Of a stretch of DNA of 64,000 nt, positions 28,053-37,778 are shown piece by piece. Source of the stretch: Chitinibacter tainanensis DSM 15459 (lineage in GTDB: Bacteria > Pseudomonadota > Gammaproteobacteria > Burkholderiales > Chitinibacteraceae); contig NZ_KE386953.1 of NCBI RefSeq assembly GCF_000429785.1, forward strand, positions 62,001 to 126,000, given 5' to 3'. A model generated the notes under the pieces. It did no database searches. It was not told the origin of the DNA and saw only the letters and a program-made list of their open reading frames with translations. The position numbers and the translations under genes are program-made. The first letter of the stretch is position 1. Each line of letters starts with the position of its first letter.

Positions 28053-28316
28053 ATGTCGATCCTGAGTTATTTCTTTGGCGAAAAGAAAAAAACCGCCTCG
28101 GTCGCACGTGAGCGCCTGCAGATTATTCTGGCGCATGAGCGCAGTGGCCGCGAAGCGCCCAATTACCTGCCACAGCTGCAAAAAGAGCTGGTGGAAGTGA
28201 TTTCCAAATATGTGGCCATTGATCCGGCCGACATTAAAGTACAGCTCGATAAAAAAGACGATTTTGAAGTACTGGAAGTCAACATCGTGCTGCCGGAAAC
28301 GCGCCGCCCAAGCTAA
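28053..28316 (+). CDS. minE: Cell division topological specificity factor MinE
   Basis: The 87-residue protein drives pole-to-pole MinD oscillation. The N-terminal membrane-binding and anti-MinCD region ([31 protein letters not shown]) and the dimerising C-terminal domain ([17 protein letters not shown]) are both recognisable. It closes the minCDE operon and a terminator follows immediately. Confidence 0.97.
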   Translation: MSILSYFFGEKKKTASVARERLQIILAHERSGREAPNYLPQLQKELVEVISKYVAIDPADIKVQLDKKDDFEVLEVNIVLPETRRPS

Positions 28317-28321
28317 TCTGC

Positions 28322-28345
28322 AAGGCCCCACTCTGGGGCCTTTTT
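28322..28345 (+). terminator. Intrinsic terminator of minCDE
   Basis: The stem AAGGCCCCA / TGGGGCCTT with loop CTC is followed by a run of T, six bases after the minE stop. Confidence 0.92.
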
Positions 28346-28443
28346 GCTGCGCGCCGTGCGGCTATCACGCGGCATGGTATTAGGTACTGGACTTCCCTCT
28401 GCCTACCGCGCATGCTCACTACTTCACCATCGCCCGTATACCC

Positions 28444-29757
28444 ATGCCTGTACCTCGCCTTCTGCGCCATTACTGGCTGCGCCTCAGTCATACCGTACAG
28501 CAAGCCTCCACCAGTAGCCGCCAAACCGCGCTGCTGTGGCTGGGTGCGGCGCTGGTGGGCCTGGTGGCGGTTTTGCTGGCCAAGGCGGCCGAATATGCTT
28601 TTGGGCTCTTTAGCTGGGCACAAGGGCAATGGCGCTTTGCGCCGCTCTTGCTGGTACCGGCCGGCGGCGTGGCCGCGCTATGGCTGATGCGCCGTCTGGG
28701 TGAAGGCGCGCAAGGCAGCGGCATTCCGCAGACCAAAGCCGCGCTGGAAACCACCCACGCACCGGCGCGGACATCGCAGCTGTTATCGTTGCGCATCGCG
28801 CTGGCCAAATTCATCGGCATTGTGGCGGGCCTTGCCAGCGGCTTTGTGCTGGGGCGCGAAGGTCCCACCGTGCAAATTGGCGCTAGCCTCATGCACAGCC
28901 TGCATGGCTTTGCCCGCATCGATACGCCGCTGTTTCGGCGCCAGCTAATTTTGGCCGGTGGCGCCGCCGGGATTGCCGCCGCGTTTAATACCCCGCTGGC
29001 CGGGATTGTGTTTGCCTTTGAAGAGCTGGCCCGCTCGGTCGAGGAACAAACCTCGGGCAAATTGCTCGGCGCGGTGATTATCGCCGGGGTGGTGTCGCTG
29101 GCCTTACTCGGTGATTATGTGTATTTCGGCCGCATTCATGTGCCGGGCTTTTCGGCTGCGATGTTGCTGCCGATTGTGCTCATCGGTGGGGTTGCGGGCT
29201 TGGTAGGCGGGATCTTTAGCTGGACCTGTATCCATGCCCAACGCTGGCTACCCGCCAGCGTGCAGCAATGGCGCACGCAAGCGCCGTATCGCTTTGTGGC
29301 GCTGTGCGGGCTACTGATTGCGCTCTTGGGTTTGTTGGCACCGATTCATGGCAGCGGCGCCGAAATCACCAGCGCCGCCATCAATCAGGGTAGCGCCCTG
29401 CCGTGGTATTTCACTCCGCTGAAATGGGCAGGCATGGTGCTCACTTTCCTGACCGGCCTGCCCGGCGGGATTTTTGCGCCCTCGCTCTCGCTGGGTGCCG
29501 GGGTGGGCAGCTGGTTTGCCCCGCTATTTGCCACCACGCCCCCGGTCAAACTGATGGCAATTGGCATGGTGGGCCTGCTGGCCGCCGTGACCCGGGCGCC
29601 GCTCACCGCCGCGGTCATCATGATGGAAATGACCGATGGGCACGATATGGTGATTTCCAGCCTCGCAGCCGCCATGCTGGCTAGCGCCGTGGCGCGGCAG
29701 TTTAAGGTAAACCTCTATCACGCACTGGCCGATCAGGCCCTGAGCCGCCTACGGTAA
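28444..29757 (+). CDS. CLC-type chloride channel/antiporter
   Basis: The 437-residue membrane protein has the three pore-lining CLC motifs: GSGIPQ (selectivity filter), GREGPTVQIGAS with the gating glutamate retained, and GIFAPSLSLGAG (GxFxP). The retained glutamate fits a proton-coupled antiporter. There are no C-terminal CBS domains, as in E. coli ClcA/ClcB. It stands alone between minE and map. An antiporter and a channel cannot be told apart from sequence with certainty. Confidence 0.93.
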   Translation: MPVPRLLRHYWLRLSHTVQQASTSSRQTALLWLGAALVGLVAVLLAKAAEYAFGLFSWAQGQWRFAPLLLVPAGGVAALWLMRRLGEGAQGSGIPQTKAALETTHAPARTSQLLSLRIALAKFIGIVAGLASGFVLGREGPTVQIGASLMHSLHGFARIDTPLFRRQLILAGGAAGIAAAFNTPLAGIVFAFEELARSVEEQTSGKLLGAVIIAGVVSLALLGDYVYFGRIHVPGFSAAMLLPIVLIGGVAGLVGGIFSWTCIHAQRWLPASVQQWRTQAPYRFVALCGLLIALLGLLAPIHGSGAEITSAAINQGSALPWYFTPLKWAGMVLTFLTGLPGGIFAPSLSLGAGVGSWFAPLFATTPPVKLMAIGMVGLLAAVTRAPLTAAVIMMEMTDGHDMVISSLAAAMLASAVARQFKVNLYHALADQALSRLR

Positions 29758-29844
29758 AAACCGGCTGTGGGGCACCGCAGCGCAGTGTTATAATTGCGTA
29801 AAAATTGATCGCGGCTGCTGGCCAGCCCCCCCACTGAGGATTCC

Positions 29845-30654
29845 ATGAGCATCACCATTAAAACCGCTGAAGAAATCGAAAAAATGCGCGTTGCCGGCCG
29901 TCTGGGCGCCGAAGTACTCGATTACATCACCCCATTCGTTGTGCCTGGCGTGACCACGGGCGAGCTCGATCGCCTGTGCCACGAATACATGGTGAATGTG
30001 CAAGGCACCATTCCTGCCCCGCTCAACTACTGCCCACCGGGGTATATTCCGTATCCGAAATCGATTTGTACTTCGGTCAATAACGTGATTTGTCATGGTA
30101 TTCCCAACGACAAACCGCTGAAAAACGGCGATGTGGTTAATCTTGATATCACCGTGATCAAAGACGGCTACCACGGCGACAATAGCCGGATGTTTCTGGT
30201 GGGCGATGCGGTGCCGGCGCATGCCAAACGCCTGTCGCAAGTGACATTCGATTGCATGTGGATCGGTATCGAGCAAGTGAAGCCAGGCGCGCGGCTGGGC
30301 GATATTGGCGCCGCCATTCAAAGATACGCCGAAAAAGCCGGCTACTCGGTCGTGCGCGAATTCTGCGGCCATGGCATTGGCGCGGTGTTTCACGAAGAGC
30401 CGCAAGTGCTGCACTATGGCAAAGCCGGCACTGGCCCCGAGCTAAAGCCGGGCATGATTTTCACCATCGAGCCGATGATTAACGCCGGCAAGCGTGAAAT
30501 CAAACAAATGAACGACGGCTGGACGATTGTGACCAAAGATCGCAGCCTGTCGGCTCAGTGGGAACACACGATTCTGGTGACCGAGACTGGCTACGAAGTG
30601 CTGACCGTGTCAGCGGGTACGCCGGCCAAACCAGAGAAATACCTGCTGGGGTAA
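29845..30654 (+). CDS. map: Methionine aminopeptidase, type I
   Basis: The 269-residue enzyme removes the initiator methionine from nascent proteins. The five metal ligands are in place: LDITVIKDGYHGDNS (two Asp), FCGHGIG (His), FTIEPM (Glu) and the final Glu in WEHTILVTETG. The CHGIPNDKPLKNGD loop holds the substrate His. Length is typical of the compact type I enzyme. A short hairpin terminator and then glnD follow on the same strand. Confidence 0.98.
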   Translation: MSITIKTAEEIEKMRVAGRLGAEVLDYITPFVVPGVTTGELDRLCHEYMVNVQGTIPAPLNYCPPGYIPYPKSICTSVNNVICHGIPNDKPLKNGDVVNLDITVIKDGYHGDNSRMFLVGDAVPAHAKRLSQVTFDCMWIGIEQVKPGARLGDIGAAIQRYAEKAGYSVVREFCGHGIGAVFHEEPQVLHYGKAGTGPELKPGMIFTIEPMINAGKREIKQMNDGWTIVTKDRSLSAQWEHTILVTETGYEVLTVSAGTPAKPEKYLLG

Positions 30655-30676
30655 TCTCAGCAAAGCTTTACAAATC

Positions 30677-30702
30677 GGGTATTGCAGCGCAATACCCTTT
30701 TT
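30677..30702 (+). terminator. Intrinsic terminator of map, apparently a shortened copy of the palindromic repeat
   Basis: A perfect 9-bp stem GGGTATTGC / GCAATACCC closes a three-base loop (AGC) and is followed by six T. The arms equal the ends of the 49-bp repeat family, as if the interior had been deleted. Confidence 0.85.
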
Positions 30703-30730
30703 TATGTCCATCGCCGTCGCAGGATTATCT

Positions 30731-33304
30731 ATGCGCTCCGTCACCGCCATCCGCCAAAGCTACGCCAGCAGCAAAACCGAGTTGCAAGCGCGTTTTACAG
30801 AACCTGCCAAAACCGCGCCACTGCTGAGCGAGCTGGCCAGCCTCACCGACCAGACGCTGAGCGAGCTATGGAATCGGCATGAGTTTGCTAGCGAGGTATT
30901 GCTCGCTGCGGTAGGCGGCTACGGGCGTGGCGAGCTATACCCCTACTCCGACATCGATTTATTGATTTTACTGCCCGATCAACCTAGCCCGGCGCTACTG
31001 GAAAAACTCGAGATTTTTGTGGGCGAGCTCTGGGATATCGGGCTGGAGGTCGGCCACTCGGTGCGCACACTGGCCGATTGCCTGAATGAAGCCGAAAAAG
31101 ACATCACTGTGCAAACCGCGCTGCTGGAGGCCCGCCTGCTGGTGGGCGATACCGCGCGCTTTAGCCAGTTTCTTGATACCGTGCACCGGCATATCGATCC
31201 GAAAGAATTTTTCGACGCCAAGCTGATCGAGCAGCAAGCCCGCTACGGCCGCTTTCAAAACGCCACCTACAAGCTCGAACCCAATATCAAGGAAGCCCCG
31301 GGTGGCTTGCGTGATTTGCATCTGATCGGCTGGATTGCCGCCAGCCAGCGGCTGGGCCGCGATTGGCATGCGCTGGCGGCCATGGGCATGCTCACCGACG
31401 AAGAAAACCGCAAGCTGTGCGAAGCCGAGCGCGTGCTGCGTACCTACCGCATCGCCCTGCACTGGCGTGCCAAACGACGGGAAGACCGGATTTTATTTGA
31501 TTACCAACACCCGCTGGCCAAAGCCTTCGGGCTGGATGATCTGGCCAGCGCCGGGCGAATTACCCAGCGCGCCTCGGAAGCCTTTATGGCCGAATACTAT
31601 CTGGCCGCGCGGATTGTGACGCAGCTGGTGCCGGTGTTGCTACATGCACTGCGGGCGCGGATTTTCTCGCAAATCGGCACCAAGCCACTGCCGATTTGCG
31701 CCGATTTTCAGATTCGTGATGGGCTGCTGGAAACGATTGACCCGGATTTATTCACCCGCAAACCCTCAAGCATGCTGGCGCTGTTTCTGCATTTCGAGCA
31801 GCGCCGCGAAGCCAGCGATATCGCGCCGGCCACGCTGCGGGCGCTGTGGCATGCGCGGCATTTAATCGATGATGATTTTCTGGCCGAAGCCCACAATCGC
31901 CAGCTCTTTATCTCACTGTTTCGCGAGCCACGCGGCCTCACCCGTATTTTGCGGCGCATGAATCAATATGGGGTGCTGGGGCGCTATATCCCCGAGTTTG
32001 GCGATATTGTTGGGCGGATGCAGCATGATCTGTTTCATGTGTATACGGTGGATGAACACACGCTGATGGTGCTGCGCAATGTGCGCCGCTTTGCCGTGAC
32101 CGCCTTTACCCATGAATATCCGCTCTGTTCGCGCTTGCTAGCCGAATTTGAGCGACCCGAAGTCATCTATCTGGCGGCGCTATTTCACGATATCGGCAAA
32201 GGCCGCGGCGGCGATCATTCGCTGCTGGGCGCCGAGATTACCCGCCAGTGGGTGGCGCGCCACCCGCTACCCGAAGCCGACCGCGAGCTGATCGTCTGGC
32301 TGGTGACGCACCATCTCACCATGTCCTCGGTCGCGCAAAAACAGGACGTTTACGATCCGGAAGTCATCGCCGAATTTGCCGCGCTGGTGAAAGATCAGCG
32401 CCATCTGAATGCGCTGTACCTGCTCACCGTGGCGGATATTCGCGGCACCAGCCCGAAAGTATGGAACGCCTGGAAAGCCAAGCTGCTGGAAGACCTATTT
32501 AAAGGCACGGCCCGCTATCTGAATAGCCAGAACATCACCGCGCATTCCTGGCTCGCCGAGCGGCAGGATGAGGCTTTGCGCCTGCTGCGGCTGTATGGCT
32601 TTCGCAGCGATGCGCATCAGCCATTCTGGAAGCTGCTGGATACCGTGTATTTTCTGCGCCAGGATGCTCGCGATATTGCCTGGCACACCCGTGTATTGCT
32701 CAACCGCATGCATGCCACCGAGCCGACCGTCAAAGCCAAGCTGTCCGAATCGGGCGAAGGCCTGCAGGTGGTGGTGTATACGCTGGATCAGCCCGATCTG
32801 TTTGCGCAGATTTGCAGCTTTTTCGAGCACGCCGGCTACAGCATTTTTGATGCACATATCCACACCACCACGCACGGCTATGCGCTGGATACCTTCTACG
32901 TGTTTATCCCCGATAGCCGCCATGCCTCATATCGCGATCTGATCAATTACGTGGAATTCGAGCTTGCGCAGCGCATCGCCAAAAAACTGCCGCTCCCCGC
33001 CGCACCCAGCGCGCGGCTATCGCGCCAGCAAAAGCATTTTCCGGTGAAGCCGCATGTGCAGATTCGCGCCGATGAAAAAGGCAAGTTTCATATTCTGTCG
33101 GTAGCGGCTGGCGATCGGCCCGGGCTGTTATCCACCATTGCACGGATTTTGGCCGCCAAGCGGATTGAGATACAGTCGGCCAAGATCATGACCTTGGGCG
33201 AACGGGCGGAAGATCATTTTCTGATTACTGGCAGCGTACTCAATGATGAACGCGCCTTGCTACAGCTGGAAAACGATCTGCTGCAAGCACTCAGCCCGAA
33301 TTAA
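30731..33304 (+). CDS. glnD: Bifunctional uridylyltransferase/uridylyl-removing enzyme GlnD
   Basis: The 857-residue nitrogen sensor adds UMP to PII proteins and removes it according to glutamine level. Domains in order are the nucleotidyltransferase (GGYGRGELYPYSDIDLLIL, about residues 62-80), a PII-uridylyl-transferase middle domain, an HD phosphohydrolase (FHDIGKGRGGDHS) for UMP removal, and two C-terminal ACT domains (VVVYTLDQPDLFAQICSFF; ILSVAAGDRPGLLSTIARIL) that bind glutamine. The ATG at 30731 has AGGA upstream; the ATG at 30704 lies against the terminator and is unlikely. A palindromic repeat follows the stop. Confidence 0.97.
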   Translation: MRSVTAIRQSYASSKTELQARFTEPAKTAPLLSELASLTDQTLSELWNRHEFASEVLLAAVGGYGRGELYPYSDIDLLILLPDQPSPALLEKLEIFVGELWDIGLEVGHSVRTLADCLNEAEKDITVQTALLEARLLVGDTARFSQFLDTVHRHIDPKEFFDAKLIEQQARYGRFQNATYKLEPNIKEAPGGLRDLHLIGWIAASQRLGRDWHALAAMGMLTDEENRKLCEAERVLRTYRIALHWRAKRREDRILFDYQHPLAKAFGLDDLASAGRITQRASEAFMAEYYLAARIVTQLVPVLLHALRARIFSQIGTKPLPICADFQIRDGLLETIDPDLFTRKPSSMLALFLHFEQRREASDIAPATLRALWHARHLIDDDFLAEAHNRQLFISLFREPRGLTRILRRMNQYGVLGRYIPEFGDIVGRMQHDLFHVYTVDEHTLMVLRNVRRFAVTAFTHEYPLCSRLLAEFERPEVIYLAALFHDIGKGRGGDHSLLGAEITRQWVARHPLPEADRELIVWLVTHHLTMSSVAQKQDVYDPEVIAEFAALVKDQRHLNALYLLTVADIRGTSPKVWNAWKAKLLEDLFKGTARYLNSQNITAHSWLAERQDEALRLLRLYGFRSDAHQPFWKLLDTVYFLRQDARDIAWHTRVLLNRMHATEPTVKAKLSESGEGLQVVVYTLDQPDLFAQICSFFEHAGYSIFDAHIHTTTHGYALDTFYVFIPDSRHASYRDLINYVEFELAQRIAKKLPLPAAPSARLSRQQKHFPVKPHVQIRADEKGKFHILSVAAGDRPGLLSTIARILAAKRIEIQSAKIMTLGERAEDHFLITGSVLNDERALLQLENDLLQALSPN

Positions 33305-33312
33305 TAACAAAG

Positions 33313-33361
33313 GGGTATTGCCTGCCAAGCCTTAATCCGAAAGGCCTATCCGGCAATACCC
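33313..33361. repeat. 49-bp palindromic repeat, copy 6 (between glnD and purU)
   Basis: The outer arms GGGTATTGCC / GGCAATACCC are perfect 10-bp repeats, and the inner stem AAGCC/GGC(C)T is in family register. It lies between convergent genes with no other terminator in sight, so it may serve as the terminator. It closely resembles the intragenic copy at 3463-3511. Confidence 0.85.
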
Positions 33362-33444
33362 CTGTTTGATTTACTACAATCCATTCCCGCCGCCCAGCGC
33401 ATGCTAGTGTGCGCAGCCAGCGGCCAAGGTGTTTAGTTGGGCGT

Positions 33445-34299
33445 TTAGTTGAAAATCACCGTTTTGTTTGAATACACCAGCACGCGGTGTTCCAGATGCC
33501 AGCGCACTGCCCGCGACAGCACCACGCGTTCCAGATCGCGGCCTTTTTGAATCAGGGCTTCGACATCATCACGGTGTGAAATGCGCGTGACGTCTTGCTC
33601 GATGATCGGGCCATCGTCGAGGATTTCGGTGACATAGTGGCTGGTGGCGCCAATCAGCTTCACGCCACGGGCAAACGCGCGGTGGTACGGCTTGGCACCG
33701 TCAAATGCCGGCAGGAAGCTGTGGTGAATATTGATCACGCGCTGCGGGTAGGCGGCGGTGAATTCATGGCTTAACACCTGCATATAGCGTGCCAGCACGA
33801 TCAGATCGATGCCTTTTTCAGCCAACAGCGCGCGCTGTTGCGCTTCGGCGGCGGCTTTGTTGTCTTTGTTAACCGCAATGACGTGGTATTCAATGCCGTA
33901 AAATTCGGCCAGCGCACGACAATCTTCGTGATTGGAAATAATCAGCGGAATTTCGCATTTGAGCTCGCCACTCTTGTAGCGGTGCAGCAAATCCACGAGG
34001 CAGTGATCGTATTTAGAAACAAAAATCGCGACTTTTTGCGCTTTATTCGACAGCGCAACTTTCCAGGTCATGCTAAAGCGGTCGGCAATCGGCTGAAAGG
34101 CCGCAGCAAACGCATTCATATCCAGCGTGAAGTCGGCCAGATCCCACTCAATGCGCATCAGAAACAGATTATCGGTGTTGTCCTGATGTTGATCGGAATG
34201 AACGATATTGGCGTTGTAGGTAAACAGGAAATTGGCAATCGCAGCCGAAATGCCTTTCTGATCAGGGCAGCTGATCAGCAGCGTGGCGGTATGAGTCAT
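33445..34299 (-). CDS. purU: Formyltetrahydrofolate deformylase
   Basis: The 284-residue enzyme hydrolyses 10-formyl-THF to THF and formate, balancing one-carbon units. It has an N-terminal ACT domain (SCPDQKGISAAIANFL) and a C-terminal formyltransferase-like hydrolase (NIHHSFLPAFDGAKPYHRAF, GATSHYVTEILDDGPIIEQD) with the catalytic Asn-His-Asp set. Length matches the family. It converges with glnD. Confidence 0.97.
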   Translation of the reverse strand: MTHTATLLISCPDQKGISAAIANFLFTYNANIVHSDQHQDNTDNLFLMRIEWDLADFTLDMNAFAAAFQPIADRFSMTWKVALSNKAQKVAIFVSKYDHCLVDLLHRYKSGELKCEIPLIISNHEDCRALAEFYGIEYHVIAVNKDNKAAAEAQQRALLAEKGIDLIVLARYMQVLSHEFTAAYPQRVINIHHSFLPAFDGAKPYHRAFARGVKLIGATSHYVTEILDDGPIIEQDVTRISHRDDVEALIQKGRDLERVVLSRAVRWHLEHRVLVYSNKTVIFN

Positions 34300-34375
34300 A
34301 CGGGAACAGTCTTTGGCAAAATAAATTTGCTCTCGATTCTATCAGCCCCACCCCAGATCGGACAGCGAAATAGCC

Positions 34376-34750
34376 CTAGATTTGCGCAGAATCAGCCCGC
34401 GCCAGCTGCGCTGTGCGCGCCCGCTGTTGGCCGACTTCCAGTTGCGCCGCCAACAGCCACTGCCCCAACTGCGCCGGGGCACAGCTGGCGGGAAGCTCGG
34501 CCTGCCAGCGCCAACCATTGGGCGCGTGCCGATCACGCCGCAAGGCCAGCGGCCAGCCGTGCTGGGCCGCGTAGCAGGCCGCGGCAAAACCTTGGGTGCG
34601 CGCTGGATTAAACGGCGTAGTGTCCGGTGCGGGCAGCCAGTGATCGAGCGCGCGAAACAGCAGGGCCAGCGTTTGCGCGGGGCTCAGCGCATCGGCCCGC
34701 GCCATGGCTGCGGTGGCCTGCAAGATTTCCTGCGTTAGCGGCACGCTCAT
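34376..34750 (-). CDS. Hypothetical protein, alpha-helical
   Basis: The 124-residue product starts at the ATG at 34750, which has GGGAG five bases upstream; the longer open frame would run into the divergent trmL gene. It is rich in Ala, Leu, Gln and Trp, probably all helical (LTQEILQATAAMARADALSPAQTLALLFRAL), with no membrane segment, signal or recognised domain. It lies between purU and trmL, divergent from the latter. Function unknown. Confidence 0.65.
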   Translation of the reverse strand: MSVPLTQEILQATAAMARADALSPAQTLALLFRALDHWLPAPDTTPFNPARTQGFAAACYAAQHGWPLALRRDRHAPNGWRWQAELPASCAPAQLGQWLLAAQLEVGQQRARTAQLARADSAQI

Positions 34751-34840
34751 ACGCGCACTCCCAGCTCGATGGAATCTCAGTGTAGAATCAGCGCCCTGCC
34801 CGTCAAGGGTAAATCTATTTGTCTTGCGCCACGGATCACC

Positions 34841-35305
34841 ATGTTTGAGATTGTCCTCTACCAGCCCGAAATTCCGCCCAATACCGGCAATATCATTCGT
34901 CTGGCCGCCAATACCGGTGCGCGCCTGCATCTGGTCAAGCCACTGGGTTTCCCGCTGGACGATACCAAAATGCGCCGCGCAGGGCTGGATTACCATGAAT
35001 ACGCCGAGATGCAAGTGCACGAAGACTGGGCCGCCTGCCGCGCCGCACTGGCCGGGCGGCGCTTTTTTGCTGGCACCACCAAGGGCTCGCAGCGCTTTGA
35101 TACCGTGAGCTACGCGCCTGGCGATGTACTGGTGTTTGGCCCCGAGAGCCGTGGCCTGCCGGCTGAAATCTTGGCCGAATTCGCGCCGGGCGAACGCATC
35201 CGCCTACCCATGCTGCCCAATAACCGCAGCCTGAATCTGGCTAACGCCGTGGCCATCACGGTGTATGAAGCCTGGCGGCAAAATGACTTTGCCGGCGGCC
35301 AATAA
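34841..35305 (+). CDS. trmL: tRNA (cytidine/uridine-34 2'-O)-methyltransferase TrmL
   Basis: The 154-residue SPOUT enzyme methylates the wobble ribose of tRNA-Leu. The family signature EIPPNTGNIIRLAANTGARLHLV and the knot-forming SAM site VFGPESRGLP followed by IRLPMLPNNRSLNLANAVAI are present. The ATG at 34841 (MFEIVLYQ) is standard for the family. Imperfect TACCC/GGGTA hairpins follow. Confidence 0.97.
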   Translation: MFEIVLYQPEIPPNTGNIIRLAANTGARLHLVKPLGFPLDDTKMRRAGLDYHEYAEMQVHEDWAACRAALAGRRFFAGTTKGSQRFDTVSYAPGDVLVFGPESRGLPAEILAEFAPGERIRLPMLPNNRSLNLANAVAITVYEAWRQNDFAGGQ

Positions 35306-35308
35306 ACA

Positions 35309-35330
35309 AGGATACCCAGTCGGGTATCCT
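35309..35330 (+). terminator. Hairpin after trmL
   Basis: The 9-bp stem AGGATACCC / GGGTATCCT with loop AGTC lies four bases after the trmL stop. It lacks a T tract. It is the inside-out form (TACCC-N4-GGGTA) of the repeat ends. Confidence 0.45.
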
Positions 35331-35493
35331 CAGGCTGCTGGCCAAGTGGAAGAACAATCGTTTGCGAGTCGCAGCAAAGCCGAGCCTAGGAATAAGGCGT
35401 TTAATCTGCAGCCTAGATGTTTTATTCCTACCCCACCCGTTCCCTCCTTGAGGGGAGCCTCGCTTCGCGAGTGAGCTTTGTTATTTAATCTAC

Positions 35494-35516
35494 GGATACC
35501 CATAAGGGTATCCTTT
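35494..35516 (+). terminator. Hairpin with T tract overlapping a palindromic repeat
   Basis: The stem GGATACCC / GGGTATCC with loop ATAA is followed by five T. Its right half is also the left end of the 49-bp repeat at 35506-35554. Confidence 0.6.
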
Positions 35517-35554
35517 TTAAACTCAACCCACCCAATAACTTCAGAGCAATACCC
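35506..35554. repeat. 49-bp palindromic repeat, copy 8 (between trmL and the truncated haemoglobin)
   Basis: It begins GGGTATCC and ends CAGAGCAATACCC, the same right-hand end as the copies at 2405-2453 and 14400-14448. The 49-base span is exact; the interior is degraded. Confidence 0.7.
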
Positions 35555-35569
35555 CAGCACAAACCCAGT

Positions 35570-35959
35570 TTATTGGTTACGCATAAAATCGGCAGTGCGG
35601 AAAAACGCATCCTCCAGATGGCTGCGCACTTCGGCCGGCATCGGGGTGTCGTTCATCGCCTGATACATGCACAGCAACCACTGATCCCGCTCCGCCTCAC
35701 CAATCGCAAACGGCATATGCCGGGCGCGCAAGCGCGGATGGCCATATTTTTCGATAAACAACTGCGGCCCACCCAGCCAGCCAGATAAAAACTCGAATAG
35801 TTTTTCCCGAATCAAGCCAGTGTCAGCACCATGCATGGCCTGAATCGTCGCTGCGCGCGGGTCGCTCGCCATCAGGTCATAAAAGCGATCAACCAGCTGG
35901 CGCAGCACGGGCGCGCCACCAAGTAATTCATACGGCGTTAATTCTGTGACCTGGGTCAT
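35570..35959 (-). CDS. Group II truncated haemoglobin
   Basis: The 129-residue haem protein has the trHb2 pattern: ELLGGAPVLRQLVDRFYDLM, LFEFLSGWLGGPQLFIEKYGHPRLRARHMPF (proximal His segment) and ERDQWLLCMYQAM with the group II Trp. Members bind oxygen or nitric oxide and often protect against nitrosative or oxidative stress, but no neighbour here specifies the role. The ATG at 35959 fits the usual start. Confidence 0.95.
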   Translation of the reverse strand: MTQVTELTPYELLGGAPVLRQLVDRFYDLMASDPRAATIQAMHGADTGLIREKLFEFLSGWLGGPQLFIEKYGHPRLRARHMPFAIGEAERDQWLLCMYQAMNDTPMPAEVRSHLEDAFFRTADFMRNQ

Positions 35960-36117
35960 GCTCAAGCTCGGTAAACAGCAAAAAGCCGATTTTACCTGAT
36001 TCACCGCAAGCTCACCTGACCGTTAAAATATGACATTTTTATGAAATCATCGTCATGGCTTGCAGATTGCTTATGCCAACCTAGACTGATGATTAAATGA
36101 CTAATTCGGAGTCGCTC

Positions 36118-37749
36118 ATGTCGTCCAAACTCACCATTGCCGCCAAAATCATGCTCGGCTTTGTGGTTATGATCGTATTAATTATCGCCGTGGGCTTGGT
36201 CGGCCTGATGGGCTTGCGCCAATCGGCCAATGTGGTGCAAGAACTCTTAAGCACCGATCTGGAATATGGCATTGCGATGAATGAGCTGGGCGAAAATGTG
36301 CTGCATTTACGCCGCTTTGAAAAAGACCTATTTATTAATTTGAGCAATCCGGAAAAAGTAAAAGAATACAAAACCAAATGGGATAAAACCCTAGGCGACG
36401 CCAAAGCCGCGCTTGATAAAGCCGCGCCGGTCGCCAACGATGAGCGCAAAAAAGCCATCGCCGAGCTGCAAACCGGGCTCGATGATTACGCCAAGGCCTT
36501 TAATGAAGTCGCTGGTGAAGTCGCCGCCGGCAAATACGCCAGCACCGGCGAAGCCAATCAGGCCTTTGATAAACACAAAGCAGTCGTGCGCAAACTCGGT
36601 GAAGATTCCGCCGAGCACGCCAAAGAAGCGATGACGGCAGTGAAGGCGATTGCCGGCAAAGTCGAAGCCCAGCGAGCCGCCACCAATCAAATCACAATTA
36701 TACTGCTGCTCTTGGCGATTGCGGCCGCAGTGATTGCCGCCGTGGTGATTTCGCGCAGCGTGCGCCAGCCATTGAATCAGATGCAGCGTGATATTGATGA
36801 AATGGACCGCACCGGCCATATTGGCCGTCGCCTCACCGCCAATCAGCATGATGAAATCGGCCAAACCTCAACCGCACTAAATCGTCTGTTTACTGGCATG
36901 TGCGAAGTAATTGGCTTGGCTAACCGCAATTCGGGCGAGCTATTGAGCGCGGCGCGCGAGCTCACCAATGCTTCGGAACAAATTGCCCAAGCTTCGCGCC
37001 AACAGGCGGAAGCATCTGCTTCGACCGCAGCCGCGGTGGAGCAAATGTCGGTCAGCGTCAATATGATTGCCGACAATACCCTCACCATGGAAAGCGAAGC
37101 GCGCGAGGCCTCGGTAACCGCCAGCGAAGGTACGGCAATTGCCAAAAAAGCCGCGGTAGAGATCAACCAGATTGCCGATTCGATCAATCGCTCGTCTGAA
37201 ACCATTGTGCAGCTGAATCAACGCTCGGATGAAATTGGCAGCATTGCCATGGTGATTAAAGATATTGCCGATCAAACCAATCTGCTGGCGCTTAATGCCG
37301 CGATCGAAGCAGCGCGGGCCGGCGATTTGGGGCGTGGTTTTGCCGTGGTGGCCGATGAGGTGCGCAAATTGGCCGAGCGCACCACGCAAGCCACTGTTGA
37401 GATCACCAGCAAAATCGACTCGGTACAACGCGATACGTCGCTCGCCGCCGAGGGCATGCGCTCCGCTGGGCAGTTGGTAGAAAGCGGCGTGCGCAGCACC
37501 GAAAGTGTGGCTGATGCCTTAAGCGCCATCGAAAACGTCACCCGCCGCAGCGTCGAGCACATTGGCAGCATTAGCGGCGCCATCAAAGAGCAAAGTATTG
37601 CTAGCCAGGAAATCGCCCGCAATGTGGAGAAAATCGCGCAGGTGAGCGAGGAAAACCATAGCGCCGCCGAAAACACCAATCAACTGGCCGGCCGCCTGAC
37701 CCAGATTGCCGAAGGTCTGGATAAAACCATTCGGCGCTTTACGGTATAA
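36118..37749 (+). CDS. Methyl-accepting chemotaxis protein
   Basis: The 543-residue chemoreceptor has membrane helices at about residues 9-31 and 195-215, a periplasmic four-helix-bundle sensor region of about 160 residues, a HAMP segment ([20 protein letters not shown]) and a long cytoplasmic signalling helix pair with the hairpin tip [19 protein letters not shown]...[16 protein letters not shown]. The periplasmic part lacks a recognisable ligand-binding motif. The ATG at 36118 has GGAG six bases upstream. putA follows after 29 bases, which could mean a link to proline sensing, though this is only positional. Confidence 0.95.
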   Translation: MSSKLTIAAKIMLGFVVMIVLIIAVGLVGLMGLRQSANVVQELLSTDLEYGIAMNELGENVLHLRRFEKDLFINLSNPEKVKEYKTKWDKTLGDAKAALDKAAPVANDERKKAIAELQTGLDDYAKAFNEVAGEVAAGKYASTGEANQAFDKHKAVVRKLGEDSAEHAKEAMTAVKAIAGKVEAQRAATNQITIILLLLAIAAAVIAAVVISRSVRQPLNQMQRDIDEMDRTGHIGRRLTANQHDEIGQTSTALNRLFTGMCEVIGLANRNSGELLSAARELTNASEQIAQASRQQAEASASTAAAVEQMSVSVNMIADNTLTMESEAREASVTASEGTAIAKKAAVEINQIADSINRSSETIVQLNQRSDEIGSIAMVIKDIADQTNLLALNAAIEAARAGDLGRGFAVVADEVRKLAERTTQATVEITSKIDSVQRDTSLAAEGMRSAGQLVESGVRSTESVADALSAIENVTRRSVEHIGSISGAIKEQSIASQEIARNVEKIAQVSEENHSAAENTNQLAGRLTQIAEGLDKTIRRFTV

Positions 37750-37778
37750 GCTCTGCGCCCACGGGCCAAGGGACCCAT